In this document: positions 17,982 to 26,820 of the stretch, in pieces | Position numbering within the stretch: the stretch's first letter is position 1 | Layout: each line of letters opens with the position of its first letter | Source of the DNA: Anaerosporobacter faecicola | GTDB lineage: Bacteria > Bacillota > Clostridia > Lachnospirales > Lachnospiraceae | Assembly: GCF_012070565.1 (NCBI RefSeq) | Contig: NZ_JAAQRO010000046.1 | Coordinates: 1 to 64,000 of the forward strand | Direction of reading: 5' to 3' | DNA: 64,000 bases | Made by a program: the position numbers and the translations under genes | The notes under the pieces: generated by a model | The model's database searches: none | Told to the model about the DNA's origin: nothing | Seen by the model: only the letters and a program-made list of their open reading frames with translations

Positions 17982-18962
17982 ATGAAGCAACGAAACAAAC
18001 GTAATGTAGCAAGAAGTATTCTTATGTTGGTACTTGTACTTATAATGGTAGTACCAACTAGAACAAAAGTAAGTGCTGCAATAACTTTGAACAAGAAATC
18101 TATTGTAGTTGTAAAAGGTGGAAAAGAACAAGTAAGAGTAAAGGGAACAAGTAAAAGTGTAACCTGGACAAGTGCAGACAGAAGTATTGCGACGGTTGAT
18201 CAGAATGGAGTTGTAAAAGGTGTAAAAAAAGGTTCAACAAAAGTATATGCAACCGTTTCAGGCAAACGTTACACCTGTACTGTTAAAGTAGAGAGCGTTA
18301 CATTAAGTATGAAATCGAAGAAAATGACAGTAGGAAGTAATTTTACACTAAAATTGAATGGAACCTCACAAAAGATTAGCTTTAAATCAAGCAATACAAA
18401 AGTGGCTACAGTTAGTTCTACAGGAAAAGTAAAAGCGGTGGCAGCAGGTAATGCAATCATTACAGCAACAATCGATAAGAAAAGTTGGAAGTGTACAGTA
18501 ACGGTAGTGAAAAAGAGTATCCATGATGAAATAGAGCAGATTCATACTGCAGTAAAAAAAGCATACGGAAGCAACTATAATCCGAAGGTTTCCTTTGGAA
18601 AAGAAGAAATTACAAATATTATAGGTCTAAAAGCTTCTCTATATGATGAAATTATAGCAGAACAACCATTGGTAAGTTTCCAAGTAGATACCTTTATTGC
18701 CGTTCATCCAGTAGCTGGTAAGAAGACAGAGGTAAAGAAAGCATTGGAAAACTACAAAAGGTACCTTGAGGAAGAGACTCTTCAATATCCTATGAATCAG
18801 GCAAAGATTAAGGCTTCTACAGTAGAGACGATCGGTGATTATGTATTTTTTATTATGTTAGGAAAGAATACAGATGGCGATGAACAAGAAACGCAGATGA
18901 TCAAGTTTTATGAGGAGCAAAATAAGATTGCCATTCAAGCAATTAAAAAAGTATTAGAGTAG
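17982..18962 (+). CDS. secreted protein with two bacterial Ig-like (Big_2) domains
   Basis: The 326-residue protein starts with a Lys/Arg-rich signal peptide (hydrophobic core about residues 12-30, cleavage near SAA). Two Big_2-type Ig-like repeats follow, about residues 35-105 (SVTWTSADRSIATVDQNGVVKGVKKGSTKVYA) and 106-178 (ISFKSSNTKVATVSSTGKVKAVAAGNAIITA). The last about 145 residues form a separate domain I do not recognise. Such proteins are cell-surface or matrix proteins. It is monocistronic with the RBS AAGGAGAAAG. Its function is unknown. Confidence 0.8.
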   Translation: MKQRNKRNVARSILMLVLVLIMVVPTRTKVSAAITLNKKSIVVVKGGKEQVRVKGTSKSVTWTSADRSIATVDQNGVVKGVKKGSTKVYATVSGKRYTCTVKVESVTLSMKSKKMTVGSNFTLKLNGTSQKISFKSSNTKVATVSSTGKVKAVAAGNAIITATIDKKSWKCTVTVVKKSIHDEIEQIHTAVKKAYGSNYNPKVSFGKEEITNIIGLKASLYDEIIAEQPLVSFQVDTFIAVHPVAGKKTEVKKALENYKRYLEEETLQYPMNQAKIKASTVETIGDYVFFIMLGKNTDGDEQETQMIKFYEEQNKIAIQAIKKVLE

Positions 18963-19007
18963 TATAATAATAAAATATAAATCGATTCTGAAACAACCAA
19001 GTTCACC

Positions 19008-19036
19008 TTGACATATTGATAATTTTTCTCTATAAT
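19008..19036 (+). promoter_or_regulatory. sigma-A promoter of mntP
   Basis: TTGACA (19008-19013) and TATAAT (19031-19036) are both perfect and separated by 17 bp. The expected start near 19042 coincides with the 5' edge of the riboswitch. Confidence 0.9.
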
Positions 19037-19038
19037 TT

Positions 19039-19111
19039 AACAGAGATAAGGGAGTAGTTAGCACAACGTGTAACAAGGTCAACATACTGATGGAGAACAT
19101 CTGGCTTTGTT
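19039..19111 (+). promoter_or_regulatory. yybP-ykoY (Mn2+) riboswitch
   Basis: The aptamer has the diagnostic GGGAGTAG near the 5' side (19050-19057), the loop GTCAACATAC (19078-19087) followed by a hairpin (GATG/CATC), and CTGGCTTTG closing a P1 stem with AACAGAG. yybP-ykoY RNAs sense Mn2+ and switch on manganese export genes. An intrinsic terminator follows 10 bases later and mntP lies downstream, exactly the expected context. Confidence 0.88.
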
Positions 19112-19121
19112 TTAAATAATG

Positions 19122-19163
19122 AGACTTGTCTGCAGTATTTTATTGCAGACAAGTCTTTCTTTG
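19122..19163 (+). terminator. expression-platform terminator of the Mn2+ riboswitch
   Basis: A perfect 13-bp stem AGACTTGTCTGCA/TGCAGACAAGTCT with a 9-base loop is followed by a T-rich tail (TTCTTTG). It should end transcription when Mn2+ is low. Confidence 0.88.
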
Positions 19164-19189
19164 TGTCGATTGGTATATATTGGGATTGG

Positions 19190-19245
19190 CAAAGGTAGCT
19201 GAAAAAAGTGTTGTTAAGACGACGCTTCCTGGGAGTACTACTTTG
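19190..19245 (+). promoter_or_regulatory. second structured leader element upstream of mntP
   Basis: After the riboswitch terminator, CAAAGGTAG (19190-19198) can pair with CTACTTTG (19238-19245), enclosing a 9-bp hairpin AAGTGTTGT/ACGACGCTT (19206-19227). It does not match a riboswitch class I can name. A further long hairpin follows at 19315-19360. Confidence 0.4.
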
Positions 19246-19314
19246 AAAGGGATAAACATATAATTTCTTATTGTTAATGTCCGTTATGTATACGACCCCG
19301 CATATATTGTATTA

Positions 19315-19360
19315 AATGGTGCAAGGGTTAAAGGGAATCCCCTTTGACCTTATACCATTA
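19315..19360 (+). promoter_or_regulatory. long hairpin 57 bp before mntP
   Basis: AATGGT, AAGG and TTAAAGGG on the 5' arm pair with CCCTTTGA, CCTT and ACCATT on the 3' arm, with small internal bulges and an AATC loop. No T-run follows, so it is not a terminator. It may stabilise the mRNA or serve as a second control point. Confidence 0.45.
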
Positions 19361-19416
19361 AATAGAAATTATACATTATGGTTTATATAACCCGTTAAGA
19401 GGAAAGGAATGAAACT

Positions 19417-19983
19417 ATGAGTTTTTTTGAGCTATTTTTGTTAGCAGTAGGTTTATCCATGGATGCGTTTGCTGTATCAATTTGTGAAGGACTTTCTATG
19501 AAAAAGCTAGATGTAAAAAGAGCAGGTATTTTGGCTCTTGCATTTGGTGGGTTTCAGGCAGGAATGCCGTTAATTGGTTACTTATTAGGAAAGAACTTTC
19601 AAAAGTATATCACTTCCGTTGATCACTGGATTGCATTTGTATTATTAGCAATTATAGGATTTAATATGATTAAGGAAGCACTGGAGAAAGAAGAGGAGGA
19701 AAAGAAAGAAAAGAAATTCGGAATTAAATACGTCCTTGTTTTGGCAGTAGCGACAAGTATTGATGCACTTGCAGTGGGGATAACATTTGCCTTCTTACAG
19801 GTACAGATTGTATCAGCTATCTTATTAATTGGTGTTACAACGTTTGTCTTGTCCTTTATTGGAGTAAAGATTGGTAATGTATTTGGAGTACGTTATAAAG
19901 CGAAGGCAGAATTATTAGGTGGTGTAATATTGATTGTAATTGGACTCAAGATTTTATTGGAACACTTAGGAATTCTGGGCTAA
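19417..19983 (+). CDS. mntP: manganese efflux pump MntP
   Basis: The 188-residue membrane protein has six hydrophobic helices and the family motifs [13 protein letters not shown] (about residues 14-26) and [15 protein letters not shown] (about 112-126), each with a membrane-embedded Asp. MntP exports Mn2+ to relieve manganese excess. The yybP-ykoY riboswitch in its leader supports manganese control independently of the protein sequence. RBS is AGAGGAAAGG. Confidence 0.95.
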   Translation: MSFFELFLLAVGLSMDAFAVSICEGLSMKKLDVKRAGILALAFGGFQAGMPLIGYLLGKNFQKYITSVDHWIAFVLLAIIGFNMIKEALEKEEEEKKEKKFGIKYVLVLAVATSIDALAVGITFAFLQVQIVSAILLIGVTTFVLSFIGVKIGNVFGVRYKAKAELLGGVILIVIGLKILLEHLGILG

Positions 19984-20004
19984 AGTATTATATATGGATA
20001 AGGT

Positions 20005-20070
20005 AAAAAATCTTCAAAATTCATATGTCCTGATAGATCAATCGGGACATAGAATTTTGAAGATTTTTTA
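20005..20070. terminator. bidirectional terminator between mntP and asnA
   Basis: A long hairpin, AAAAAATCTTCAAAATTC with TATGTCC paired to GGACATA and GAATTTTGAAGATTTTTT, has A/T tracts on both sides. It serves the two convergent genes. Confidence 0.9.
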
Positions 20071-20110
20071 TTGTATTGATACGAGAACTATTTCACTCAT
20101 ACACATTTTA

Positions 20111-21121
20111 TTATAATAAATGAACACCTTTGTTATTGGTTTCTTCTACAACAACATCTGGCCATATAGAAGCCTGCACTTCACCAATATGCGCTTTTCT
20201 TAAGAAGAACATACATATTCTTGATTGACCAATACCACCACCGATGGTATAAGGTAATTTACCTTCTAATAAATCTTTTTGGAATGGTAATTCTGCTCGT
20301 TCCATACATCCACTGATCTCTAACTGTTCCTTTAAAGAAGTTTCATCAACACGAATACCCATAGAGGATAACTCTAAGGCAATATCTAGAACAGGATAAT
20401 ACATAATGATATCACCATTTAATTTCCAATCATCATAATCAGGGGCACGACCATCATGCTTTTCTCCAGAATTAAGAGTTCCACCAATTTGCATGATAAA
20501 GATTGCGCCTTTTAGTTTAGCAATCTTGTATTCTCGTTCTTTTGGTGTACAATCAGGAAACATATCTTCCAACTCTTGCGTTGTAATAAAAGAGATTTCT
20601 TCTGGCATAATTGGTTTTACATAAGAGTATTTGTCACAAATATATTTCTCAGTAGCTTTTAAAGCATTATAAACATGCTTTACTGTGTCTTGTAATGTCT
20701 CAATTGTACGAGTTTGTTTCGTTATGATCTTCTCCCAGTCCCATTGATCCACAAATATGGAATGGATGTTGTCGGTATCTTCATCTCTACGTATCGCATT
20801 CATATCCGTATAGAGACCTTCTCCAACAGAAAAGCCGTAACGTTGCAGTGCTTGACGTTTCCATTTGGCTAAAGAATGTACGATCTCTACGATTGCATCA
20901 TTTTGTTCTTTTACACCAAAACTTACAGGGCGTTCGACACCATTCAAATTATCATTTAATCCGGTTTCTGGTTTTACAAAAAGTGGAGCTGAGACTCTGG
21001 TAAGGTTTAATTCTTTTGCTAGTTCCTTTTCAAAAAAGTCTTTTACATACTTAATAGCAATTTCTGTTTCTCTTATATCAATAGCTGGTTTATAGCCGTC
21101 TGGTATAATAAGATTGTTCAT
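20111..21121 (-). CDS. asnA: aspartate-ammonia ligase (asparagine synthetase A)
   Basis: AsnA makes asparagine from aspartate, ammonia and ATP. The 336-residue length is typical. Class II aaRS-like motifs are visible: [42 protein letters not shown] and the C-terminal [27 protein letters not shown]. It has its own promoter (21253-21281) and an AAGGAGGA RBS. The gene upstream, in the same direction, encodes an asparaginase, so synthesis and breakdown of asparagine are neighbours. Confidence 0.95.
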   Translation of the reverse strand: MNNLIIPDGYKPAIDIRETEIAIKYVKDFFEKELAKELNLTRVSAPLFVKPETGLNDNLNGVERPVSFGVKEQNDAIVEIVHSLAKWKRQALQRYGFSVGEGLYTDMNAIRRDEDTDNIHSIFVDQWDWEKIITKQTRTIETLQDTVKHVYNALKATEKYICDKYSYVKPIMPEEISFITTQELEDMFPDCTPKEREYKIAKLKGAIFIMQIGGTLNSGEKHDGRAPDYDDWKLNGDIIMYYPVLDIALELSSMGIRVDETSLKEQLEISGCMERAELPFQKDLLEGKLPYTIGGGIGQSRICMFFLRKAHIGEVQASIWPDVVVEETNNKGVHLL

Positions 21122-21252
21122 ACTTTTGGTCCTCCTTATAACATTTCCCCGCTTAGGAAGTATATCTCAATACGTAATCTATGAAGCAATGTCTGGGAAA
21201 ATCCCTAAACGTATTCATTCTTTATCACTTTATTGTGAAAAAATATTAATTT

Positions 21253-21281
21253 ATTATACCATAAAGTATTTCCTACATCAA
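21253..21281 (-). promoter_or_regulatory. sigma-A promoter of asnA
   Basis: On the minus strand TTGATG (21281-21276), a 17-bp spacer and TATAAT (21258-21253). It lies between the asparaginase stop and asnA, so asnA can be transcribed on its own. Confidence 0.7.
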
Positions 21282-21289
21282 ATAGTAAT

Positions 21290-22294
21290 CTATAATTTTA
21301 TCTCCCCTACTAGATTTGTAGCAAATATCTGTCGAATTTCATTAAGGTCACGGGTCTGTCCTAGTGCCCACATAAGTTTGGTCACAGTAGCTTCCGTTGT
21401 CATATCGTATGCTTGAATTACACCGGTTTCCAGTGCTTTTTGACCAGCTTGATAGATGGAAAGATCACTTCGTTCATATAAGCATTGACTAGATACGACC
21501 ACAGGTATGTTATGATCAACTAATTTTTGTAACTTCGCAATTAAGTCACGATGGATGAAATGCAAACCACCAGCGCCAAATGCTTCAATAACAACACCTT
21601 TATAGTTCATTTCTAATAGCATGTCAAAAAGCTTTGGATTAAGTCCAGGTGTTAACTTAATAAGAAATACATCAGAACATACGGAATCTTTTAAACTGCA
21701 ATTTCCCGTACTTCTTGGTAGTAGTTTTTGATTGATATTCAGTCCGTTTGAATCAATTGTTGCAACGTAACGGCAATTAACACTTTCAAATGCATCAAAA
21801 CCGGTAGTACGTACTTTAACAGCGCGACATCCTAAAATGATCTTTCGATTAAAAGCTAAAAAGATACCAGGAATACCAGTCGCAGCCATTGCAAAAGCAC
21901 ATCGAATGTTATCCATAGCATCTGTGAGTGGATTCAGGATGGGTAATTGAGAACCTGTAATAACCACGGGAATAGGAATGTCCTGCAACATATAAGATAG
22001 CACACTGGAAGTGTAAGCCATAGTGTCTGTTCCATGTGTAACAACAATTCCGTCGTAATCCTGACAGGATGCATAGATATGATGAGCAATCAATTTCCAT
22101 TCCTCTGGTTGAATGTTTGAACTATCCAGATGGAGAATATCCCTTGCTGTTATGTGATAATTTTCATGTAAACCAGTGATTTTGGAAAATAAATCATCAA
22201 TGCTTAAAGCAGGGATTAAGCCTTCCTCACTGGATTGGGAGGCAATGGTACCACCTGTTGCAAGTACTAAAACTCTTTTTTTATTTTGTGTCAT
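21290..22294 (-). CDS. L-asparaginase, type I
   Basis: The 334-residue enzyme hydrolyses asparagine to aspartate and ammonia. Both catalytic threonine motifs are present: ATGGTIASQ (residues 12-20) and VVTHGTDTMAYTSS (about 85-98), with a conserved Lys further on. No signal peptide is seen, consistent with the cytoplasmic AnsA type. A TCAGGTA/TACCTGA hairpin lies just upstream (22319-22339). RBS is AGGAGGAA. Confidence 0.92.
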   Translation of the reverse strand: MTQNKKRVLVLATGGTIASQSSEEGLIPALSIDDLFSKITGLHENYHITARDILHLDSSNIQPEEWKLIAHHIYASCQDYDGIVVTHGTDTMAYTSSVLSYMLQDIPIPVVITGSQLPILNPLTDAMDNIRCAFAMAATGIPGIFLAFNRKIILGCRAVKVRTTGFDAFESVNCRYVATIDSNGLNINQKLLPRSTGNCSLKDSVCSDVFLIKLTPGLNPKLFDMLLEMNYKGVVIEAFGAGGLHFIHRDLIAKLQKLVDHNIPVVVSSQCLYERSDLSIYQAGQKALETGVIQAYDMTTEATVTKLMWALGQTRDLNEIRQIFATNLVGEIKL

Positions 22295-22523
22295 GGGTTC
22301 CTCCTATAATAAATGATGATCAGGTAAATGTACCTGACCGTCTATGTGAAATTTATGTTTTATGACAAGAAAATAATTAATACTACAATATAATTCGCAT
22401 AAAGTATAGCAAATTGTAGAACAAAACACAATATGTAAAAAAAAGTAAACAGAAAAGATGTATATAATCAATGTAAAATATCCATTTTTCATATCAAAGT
22501 ACGAAAAAATTCGAAAATTAATA

Positions 22524-22581
22524 TTGACATATTATATGAATGTGGTATGATAACAATATAGTAGTACATAGTAAACTACTA
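22524..22581 (+). promoter_or_regulatory. GH13 gene promoter with TrmB-like operator
   Basis: TTGACA (22524-22529), a 16-bp spacer and TATGAT (22546-22551) form a promoter. Across the start site lies TAGTAGTA-N7-AACTACTA (22559-22581), which differs by one base from the core of the trmB operator at 12421-12443, with the same 7-bp spacing and the same position relative to the -10 box. Confidence 0.6.
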
Positions 22582-22621
22582 ACTTTATAATCCTATTTCT
22601 TATAATACTTTTTATCCTATT

Positions 22622-22646
22622 GCAGCCTCCTTGAACAAGAGGCTGC
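22622..22646 (+). promoter_or_regulatory. leader hairpin of the GH13 gene
   Basis: GCAGCCTC (22622-22629) pairs with GAGGCTGC (22639-22646) around a 9-base loop in the 5' leader. The following bases are A-rich, not T-rich, so it is more likely an mRNA stability element than a terminator. Confidence 0.5.
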
Positions 22647-22677
22647 CAAAAAATAAACAAAAAGAGAGGATGTCACA

Positions 22678-24405
22678 ATGATAAAACAAGGAATCTACCA
22701 TATACCAGATGTACCATTTGCTTATGCAATCAATGAGACGACCTTATACATAAAACTCCAGACTGCAAAGGATGATATAAAACAAGTACGTGTATATTAT
22801 AAAGACAGACATGCATATGAAGCTCCTTTTCAGGTAAAAGATATGCAGTGGTTGCAGGGGAGTCAAGTCTATGATTACTTTGAAGTAGAGTTAAGGAATG
22901 TACATAAAAAGTTCCGTTATTTTTTTGAAATAATAGACCAAGAGGGCAAGTACTTCTATTATAATGAACGTGGAATTATTAATCATAAGCCAGATGTGCC
23001 ACAATCCTTCCAGTTGCCGTATTTATGTCCTGGTGATTTCTATCAACCAGTAGAATGGGCAAAGGATGGAATTATGTATCAGATCTTTCCGGATCGTTTT
23101 TGTAATGGCAATACAAAAAATGACCCACAGGGCGTAAAGCAATGGGGAGAACCGGTAAAAGGAAACCATGACTTTTTTGGAGGAGATTTAAAAGGAATTA
23201 CCAATAATTTAGATTATCTAAAGGATTTGGGAGTAACAATTATCTATACAACACCAATTTTCCAGTCAAGTTCTAATCATAAGTACAATACGAAGGACTA
23301 TTATGAAATTGATCCTCAATTTGGAACAAAAGAAGAACTTAGAGAATTAATTAATGAGGCACATAAGAGGGGAATACGTTTTATATTAGATGGTGTTTTT
23401 AACCATTCCGGAGATGACTTTTTTGCGTTTCAAGATGTAATGCAAAAGGGGGAAAATTCACAATACAAAGATTGGTACTATATTGAATCCTTCCCAATTA
23501 ATCAACAGAAATTAAATTATGTCACTTTTTATGATCGTTACGGTAATATGCCAAAGTTGAATATGAGTAACCCTGAAACGGTAGCTTACTTTTTAGATGT
23601 GGCTAGTTATTGGTTGAGGGAGTTCCACGTGGATGGTTTTCGACTGGACGTATGTGATGAGATTGATCACTATTTCCTGAAAAAGTTTTATCAGCGAGTA
23701 AAACAAGTTAATCCAGAAGCAATTGTTGTTGGTGAGATTATGCATATGGGGACCTCTTTCTGTCGAGGGGATGAGTTGGATGCAACCATGAATTATCCAT
23801 TTCGTGAAGCAGTATTGGAGTTCTTTGCAATACGCTGTATGTCTGCAGAGGATTTTATAGAAGCACTAGCAATTCGCAAACATTCTTTGCGTAAAGACAT
23901 TCATAAACAAATGCTAAATCTATTGGACTCCCATGATACAGCGCGGTTTGTTACGGATGCATCTGGAAAGAAAAACCGTCTACAATTAGCAACCGTATTT
24001 CAATATACATATCTAGGCATTCCTTATATCTATTATGGAGATGAGGTTGGCTTAGAAGGTGGAAACGATCCGGATTGCAGACGATGTATGATCTGGGACA
24101 AAGAAGAGCAGGATACAAAACTACATGAACATTTTATTTGGTTAGCAAAGATAAGAAAAGAGCATAAGGCATTGGTTGATGGTGAGTTCCAGTTACTTTA
24201 TGCAAAAGATAATTGCCTTGCTTATAGACGTTACTTAGCAAATGAGCAGATTCTTGTCCTTCTAAATAACAAAGAAGATCAAACATATACTTATGATTTA
24301 CCAGAAGGAAGCTTTAGAGACTTACGAACAGGTGAGGTCATAACAGGCGGTCAGACTTGGAATGTGGAACCGATGGGATTTGCAGTTCTTGATAAGATTA
24401 ACTAG
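22678..24405 (+). CDS. GH13 cyclomaltodextrinase/neopullulanase-type glycosidase
   Basis: The 575-residue enzyme has an N-terminal CBM34-like domain (about residues 1-120) and a GH13 barrel. The catalytic nucleophile lies in DGFRLDVCDE, the acid/base in VVGEIMH and the third acid in LLDSHDTARF; DGVFNHSGDDFFAF is the conserved region I. This arrangement is typical of subfamily 20, which cleaves cyclodextrins, maltodextrins and pullulan in the cytoplasm. There is no signal peptide. It is monocistronic, with its own promoter and a palindrome like that of trmB, suggesting control by the TrmB regulator. Confidence 0.9.
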   Translation: MIKQGIYHIPDVPFAYAINETTLYIKLQTAKDDIKQVRVYYKDRHAYEAPFQVKDMQWLQGSQVYDYFEVELRNVHKKFRYFFEIIDQEGKYFYYNERGIINHKPDVPQSFQLPYLCPGDFYQPVEWAKDGIMYQIFPDRFCNGNTKNDPQGVKQWGEPVKGNHDFFGGDLKGITNNLDYLKDLGVTIIYTTPIFQSSSNHKYNTKDYYEIDPQFGTKEELRELINEAHKRGIRFILDGVFNHSGDDFFAFQDVMQKGENSQYKDWYYIESFPINQQKLNYVTFYDRYGNMPKLNMSNPETVAYFLDVASYWLREFHVDGFRLDVCDEIDHYFLKKFYQRVKQVNPEAIVVGEIMHMGTSFCRGDELDATMNYPFREAVLEFFAIRCMSAEDFIEALAIRKHSLRKDIHKQMLNLLDSHDTARFVTDASGKKNRLQLATVFQYTYLGIPYIYYGDEVGLEGGNDPDCRRCMIWDKEEQDTKLHEHFIWLAKIRKEHKALVDGEFQLLYAKDNCLAYRRYLANEQILVLLNNKEDQTYTYDLPEGSFRDLRTGEVITGGQTWNVEPMGFAVLDKIN

Positions 24406-24463
24406 TAATGGTATGCTATGGTGTCAAATCCCCATGATAATTTCTGAACGGCACACATAATGA

Positions 24464-25201
24464 TTATATTAAATAGAAGATTCTATCCTCAATGGTTAGG
24501 ATCTTCTCGTCTTTCATCCGCTTTAATTCGCGAACAAGAGCACTTCGATTGACATTTAGATACTCGGCTAATTCTGTATGATTAAACGGTACGTAGATAC
24601 CACCTTGTTTTAATGCGTCCAGATTTGTATTAGGTGATTTAACAAGCGCACGTTTTATGTATTTGCATCGAATATCGTACTCATCCAGAGATTGATGTGT
24701 CTGAAGAATATGTAAAAAGGAGAGAATACGCTCCCGAAGTGATTTCTGAGAAAGAATTTCTATTTTGGTTAAAAGACTTCTAGTCTTAAGTGCCAGTAGA
24801 TACATTAGATTTTCTGTAAAACGTACGTAACAATTATAGTAGCGTAAAGAGGGAATATTAACCGACTTGTAGTGGAATAGTAAGATACTACAGTCGGTTT
24901 TTGCTTTGTAATTAACAGAGCAACTTAATATATAGCTACCAATGAATGGTTCAGCGAACAATTCTAACTCCTCTAACTCGTTAAAGATATAATGATTTCC
25001 TGAATAATCCAACTTTTCCATAAGTACAGAGCCAGAAAGTATAAGTCCAATAGAGTGAACAGGATCTCCTTCTAGAATAATATATTCATCTTTATTATAC
25101 GTTTTTTGAATAAAAGAAAAGTTTTCAATTATATGGGACAGATCATCATCGGAAAATCCCTGAAAGAGAGGATGGGATTTTAAATATTCAGGAAGAATCA
25201 T
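24464..25201 (-). CDS. Crp/Fnr-family transcriptional regulator
   Basis: The 245-residue protein has an N-terminal cyclic-nucleotide-binding-like domain (EYIILEGDPVHSIGLILSGSVLMEK, about residues 38-62) and a C-terminal helix-turn-helix with HTELAEYLNVNRSALVRELKRMKDEKIL. No Cys cluster for an Fe-S centre is visible. The start at 25201 is preferred because GGAGG lies six bases upstream; the alternative ATG at 25213 overlaps it. It is divergent from a CPA2 antiporter gene, with a perfect palindrome between them that is a likely binding site. Confidence 0.87.
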   Translation of the reverse strand: MILPEYLKSHPLFQGFSDDDLSHIIENFSFIQKTYNKDEYIILEGDPVHSIGLILSGSVLMEKLDYSGNHYIFNELEELELFAEPFIGSYILSCSVNYKAKTDCSILLFHYKSVNIPSLRYYNCYVRFTENLMYLLALKTRSLLTKIEILSQKSLRERILSFLHILQTHQSLDEYDIRCKYIKRALVKSPNTNLDALKQGGIYVPFNHTELAEYLNVNRSALVRELKRMKDEKILTIEDRIFYLI

Positions 25202-25272
25202 TGGAACCTCCATTTTCTATGTATTAATAAAAATTAGACATTTTCTTTGATATTCTTTTATTTTATTACATA

Positions 25273-25292
25273 AATGTTGCCATAGCAACATT
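25273..25292. promoter_or_regulatory. palindrome between Crp/Fnr regulator and antiporter genes
   Basis: AATGTTGC-CATA-GCAACATT is a perfect 8+4+8 inverted repeat in the 150-bp divergent intergenic region. Length and symmetry fit a Crp/Fnr-family dimer site, so autoregulation and control of the antiporter gene are inferred. Confidence 0.6.
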
Positions 25293-25352
25293 AAAAAAGT
25301 TGAAGTGTGTTAAAATTGATAAGTTAGTGAAGGAGAGATTGGAGGAATTATA

Positions 25353-26528
25353 ATGGAAGCGTATAACGTATTTAAGGACTTGGCGATTATTATTGTTGCA
25401 GCTAAACTTTGTGGAATTGCAGCTAGAAAATGCAAAGCACCACAAGTGGTAGGTGAAATCGTTGCAGGGCTTCTTATTGGACCAAGTATTCTTGGTTTAG
25501 TGAATCAAACAGATTTTATTAGCCAAATGGCGGAGATCGGTGTAATTTTACTTATGTTCTCAGCAGGTTTGGAGACGGATTTAAAGGAACTTATGAAAAC
25601 AGGCCCTATTGCATGCTTAATTGCCTGTGCGGGAGTATTTATTCCATTAGTAGGTGGTACTTTACTGTATATGATATTTTATCATACAATGCCAGCAGCA
25701 GGATCAGAAGAGTTTTATAAAGCTGTATTCATTGGTGTTATTATGACAGCCACTTCCGTCAGTATAACCGTTCAGAGTTTACGGGAATTGGGACATATTA
25801 AGGGAAGAGTTGGTACAACCATATTAAGTGCGGCGATTATTGATGATATTATTGGTATCATTGTATTAACCTTTGTAGTTGGATTTAAAAATCCGGAGTC
25901 AAACCCAGGTACAGTGGTAATAAATACGGTATTATTTTTCTTAGCTGCAGGTATTGGTGGATATATAGCTTATCAGATATTCCGAAGACTAAGCAGCAAA
26001 TACCATCATACAAGACGTGTACCAATAATGGGATTAGCATTATGTCTTGCTATGGCATATATTGCAGAGAAATACTTTGGTATTGCAGATATAACAGGAG
26101 CGTATGTTGCAGGTATTATCCTATGTAGCATTCGTGACTCAGAATATATTGCAGAAAAGATGGATATAAACTCTTATATGCTGTTTGGACCAGTGTTTTT
26201 TGCAAGTATTGGTTTAAAAACGAATATTGATAACATTAATGGTACTATTTTAGCATTCTCAATCTGTTTTGTATTAGTTGCATTAATAACAAAAATAGTT
26301 GGTTGTGGACTTATGGCACGAATCTGTAAGTTTTCCCAACATGATTCAGTAAAGATTGGTGTGGGTATGATGACACGTGGAGAAGTTGCGTTAATTGTTT
26401 CCCAAAAGGGATTAGCGGTTGGTTTATTAACACCAGTCTACTTTACTTCGGTTATTCTATTGATTATCATCTCGTCCATTGCAACACCTATAGCTTTAAA
26501 AGTCTTGTATGCAAAGGATCCACAGTAA
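25353..26528 (+). CDS. CPA2-family cation/proton antiporter
   Basis: The 391-residue protein has 11-13 hydrophobic segments and motifs of the KefB/GerN/NapA group: RKCKAPQVVGEIVAGLLIGPSILG near the N-terminus, the membrane Asp pair in AAIIDDIIGIIVL and MMTRGEVALIVS near the C-terminus. Such proteins exchange Na+ or K+ for protons. The C-terminal TrkA-N domain of KefB is absent. RBS is GGAGGAAT. A Crp/Fnr gene is divergent upstream. Confidence 0.88.
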   Translation: MEAYNVFKDLAIIIVAAKLCGIAARKCKAPQVVGEIVAGLLIGPSILGLVNQTDFISQMAEIGVILLMFSAGLETDLKELMKTGPIACLIACAGVFIPLVGGTLLYMIFYHTMPAAGSEEFYKAVFIGVIMTATSVSITVQSLRELGHIKGRVGTTILSAAIIDDIIGIIVLTFVVGFKNPESNPGTVVINTVLFFLAAGIGGYIAYQIFRRLSSKYHHTRRVPIMGLALCLAMAYIAEKYFGIADITGAYVAGIILCSIRDSEYIAEKMDINSYMLFGPVFFASIGLKTNIDNINGTILAFSICFVLVALITKIVGCGLMARICKFSQHDSVKIGVGMMTRGEVALIVSQKGLAVGLLTPVYFTSVILLIIISSIATPIALKVLYAKDPQ

Positions 26529-26636
26529 TTAGTAATCAGAAAAATTACATGATAAGAATCATCATAAGAATCATCATATGATATGAAAACAATCACATAA
26601 AATATTGTTATAATCCTATATGCTCTTATATTATAT

Positions 26637-26702
26637 AACACTTCTTATATTGACTTTTGAAATTCGATATTTTCAATAGTCAGATATAAGAGGTGTTTTT
26701 TA
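26637..26702 (+). terminator. terminator after the CPA2 antiporter gene
   Basis: AACACTTCTTATATTGACT with TTTGAAA pairs with TTTCAA and AGTCAGATATAAGAGGTGTT, with small mismatches, and is followed by TTTT. It lies about 110 bp after the stop codon. Confidence 0.8.
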
Positions 26703-26820
26703 ATTTACGAGGAAAGTTCTCCAACTTAAGGAGAAGAAAGGACTCTATTGAATTAATACGAATAAATTATGGAATAAAGCAGACAATAAAGGATAAAAGA
26801 GTAAAGGATGGTAAAAACAG

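Noticed and set aside
19164-19260. Second yybP-ykoY aptamer in tandem
   Set aside because: GGGAGTAC resembles the aptamer motif, but the partner loop GTCAACA and closing stem are absent.
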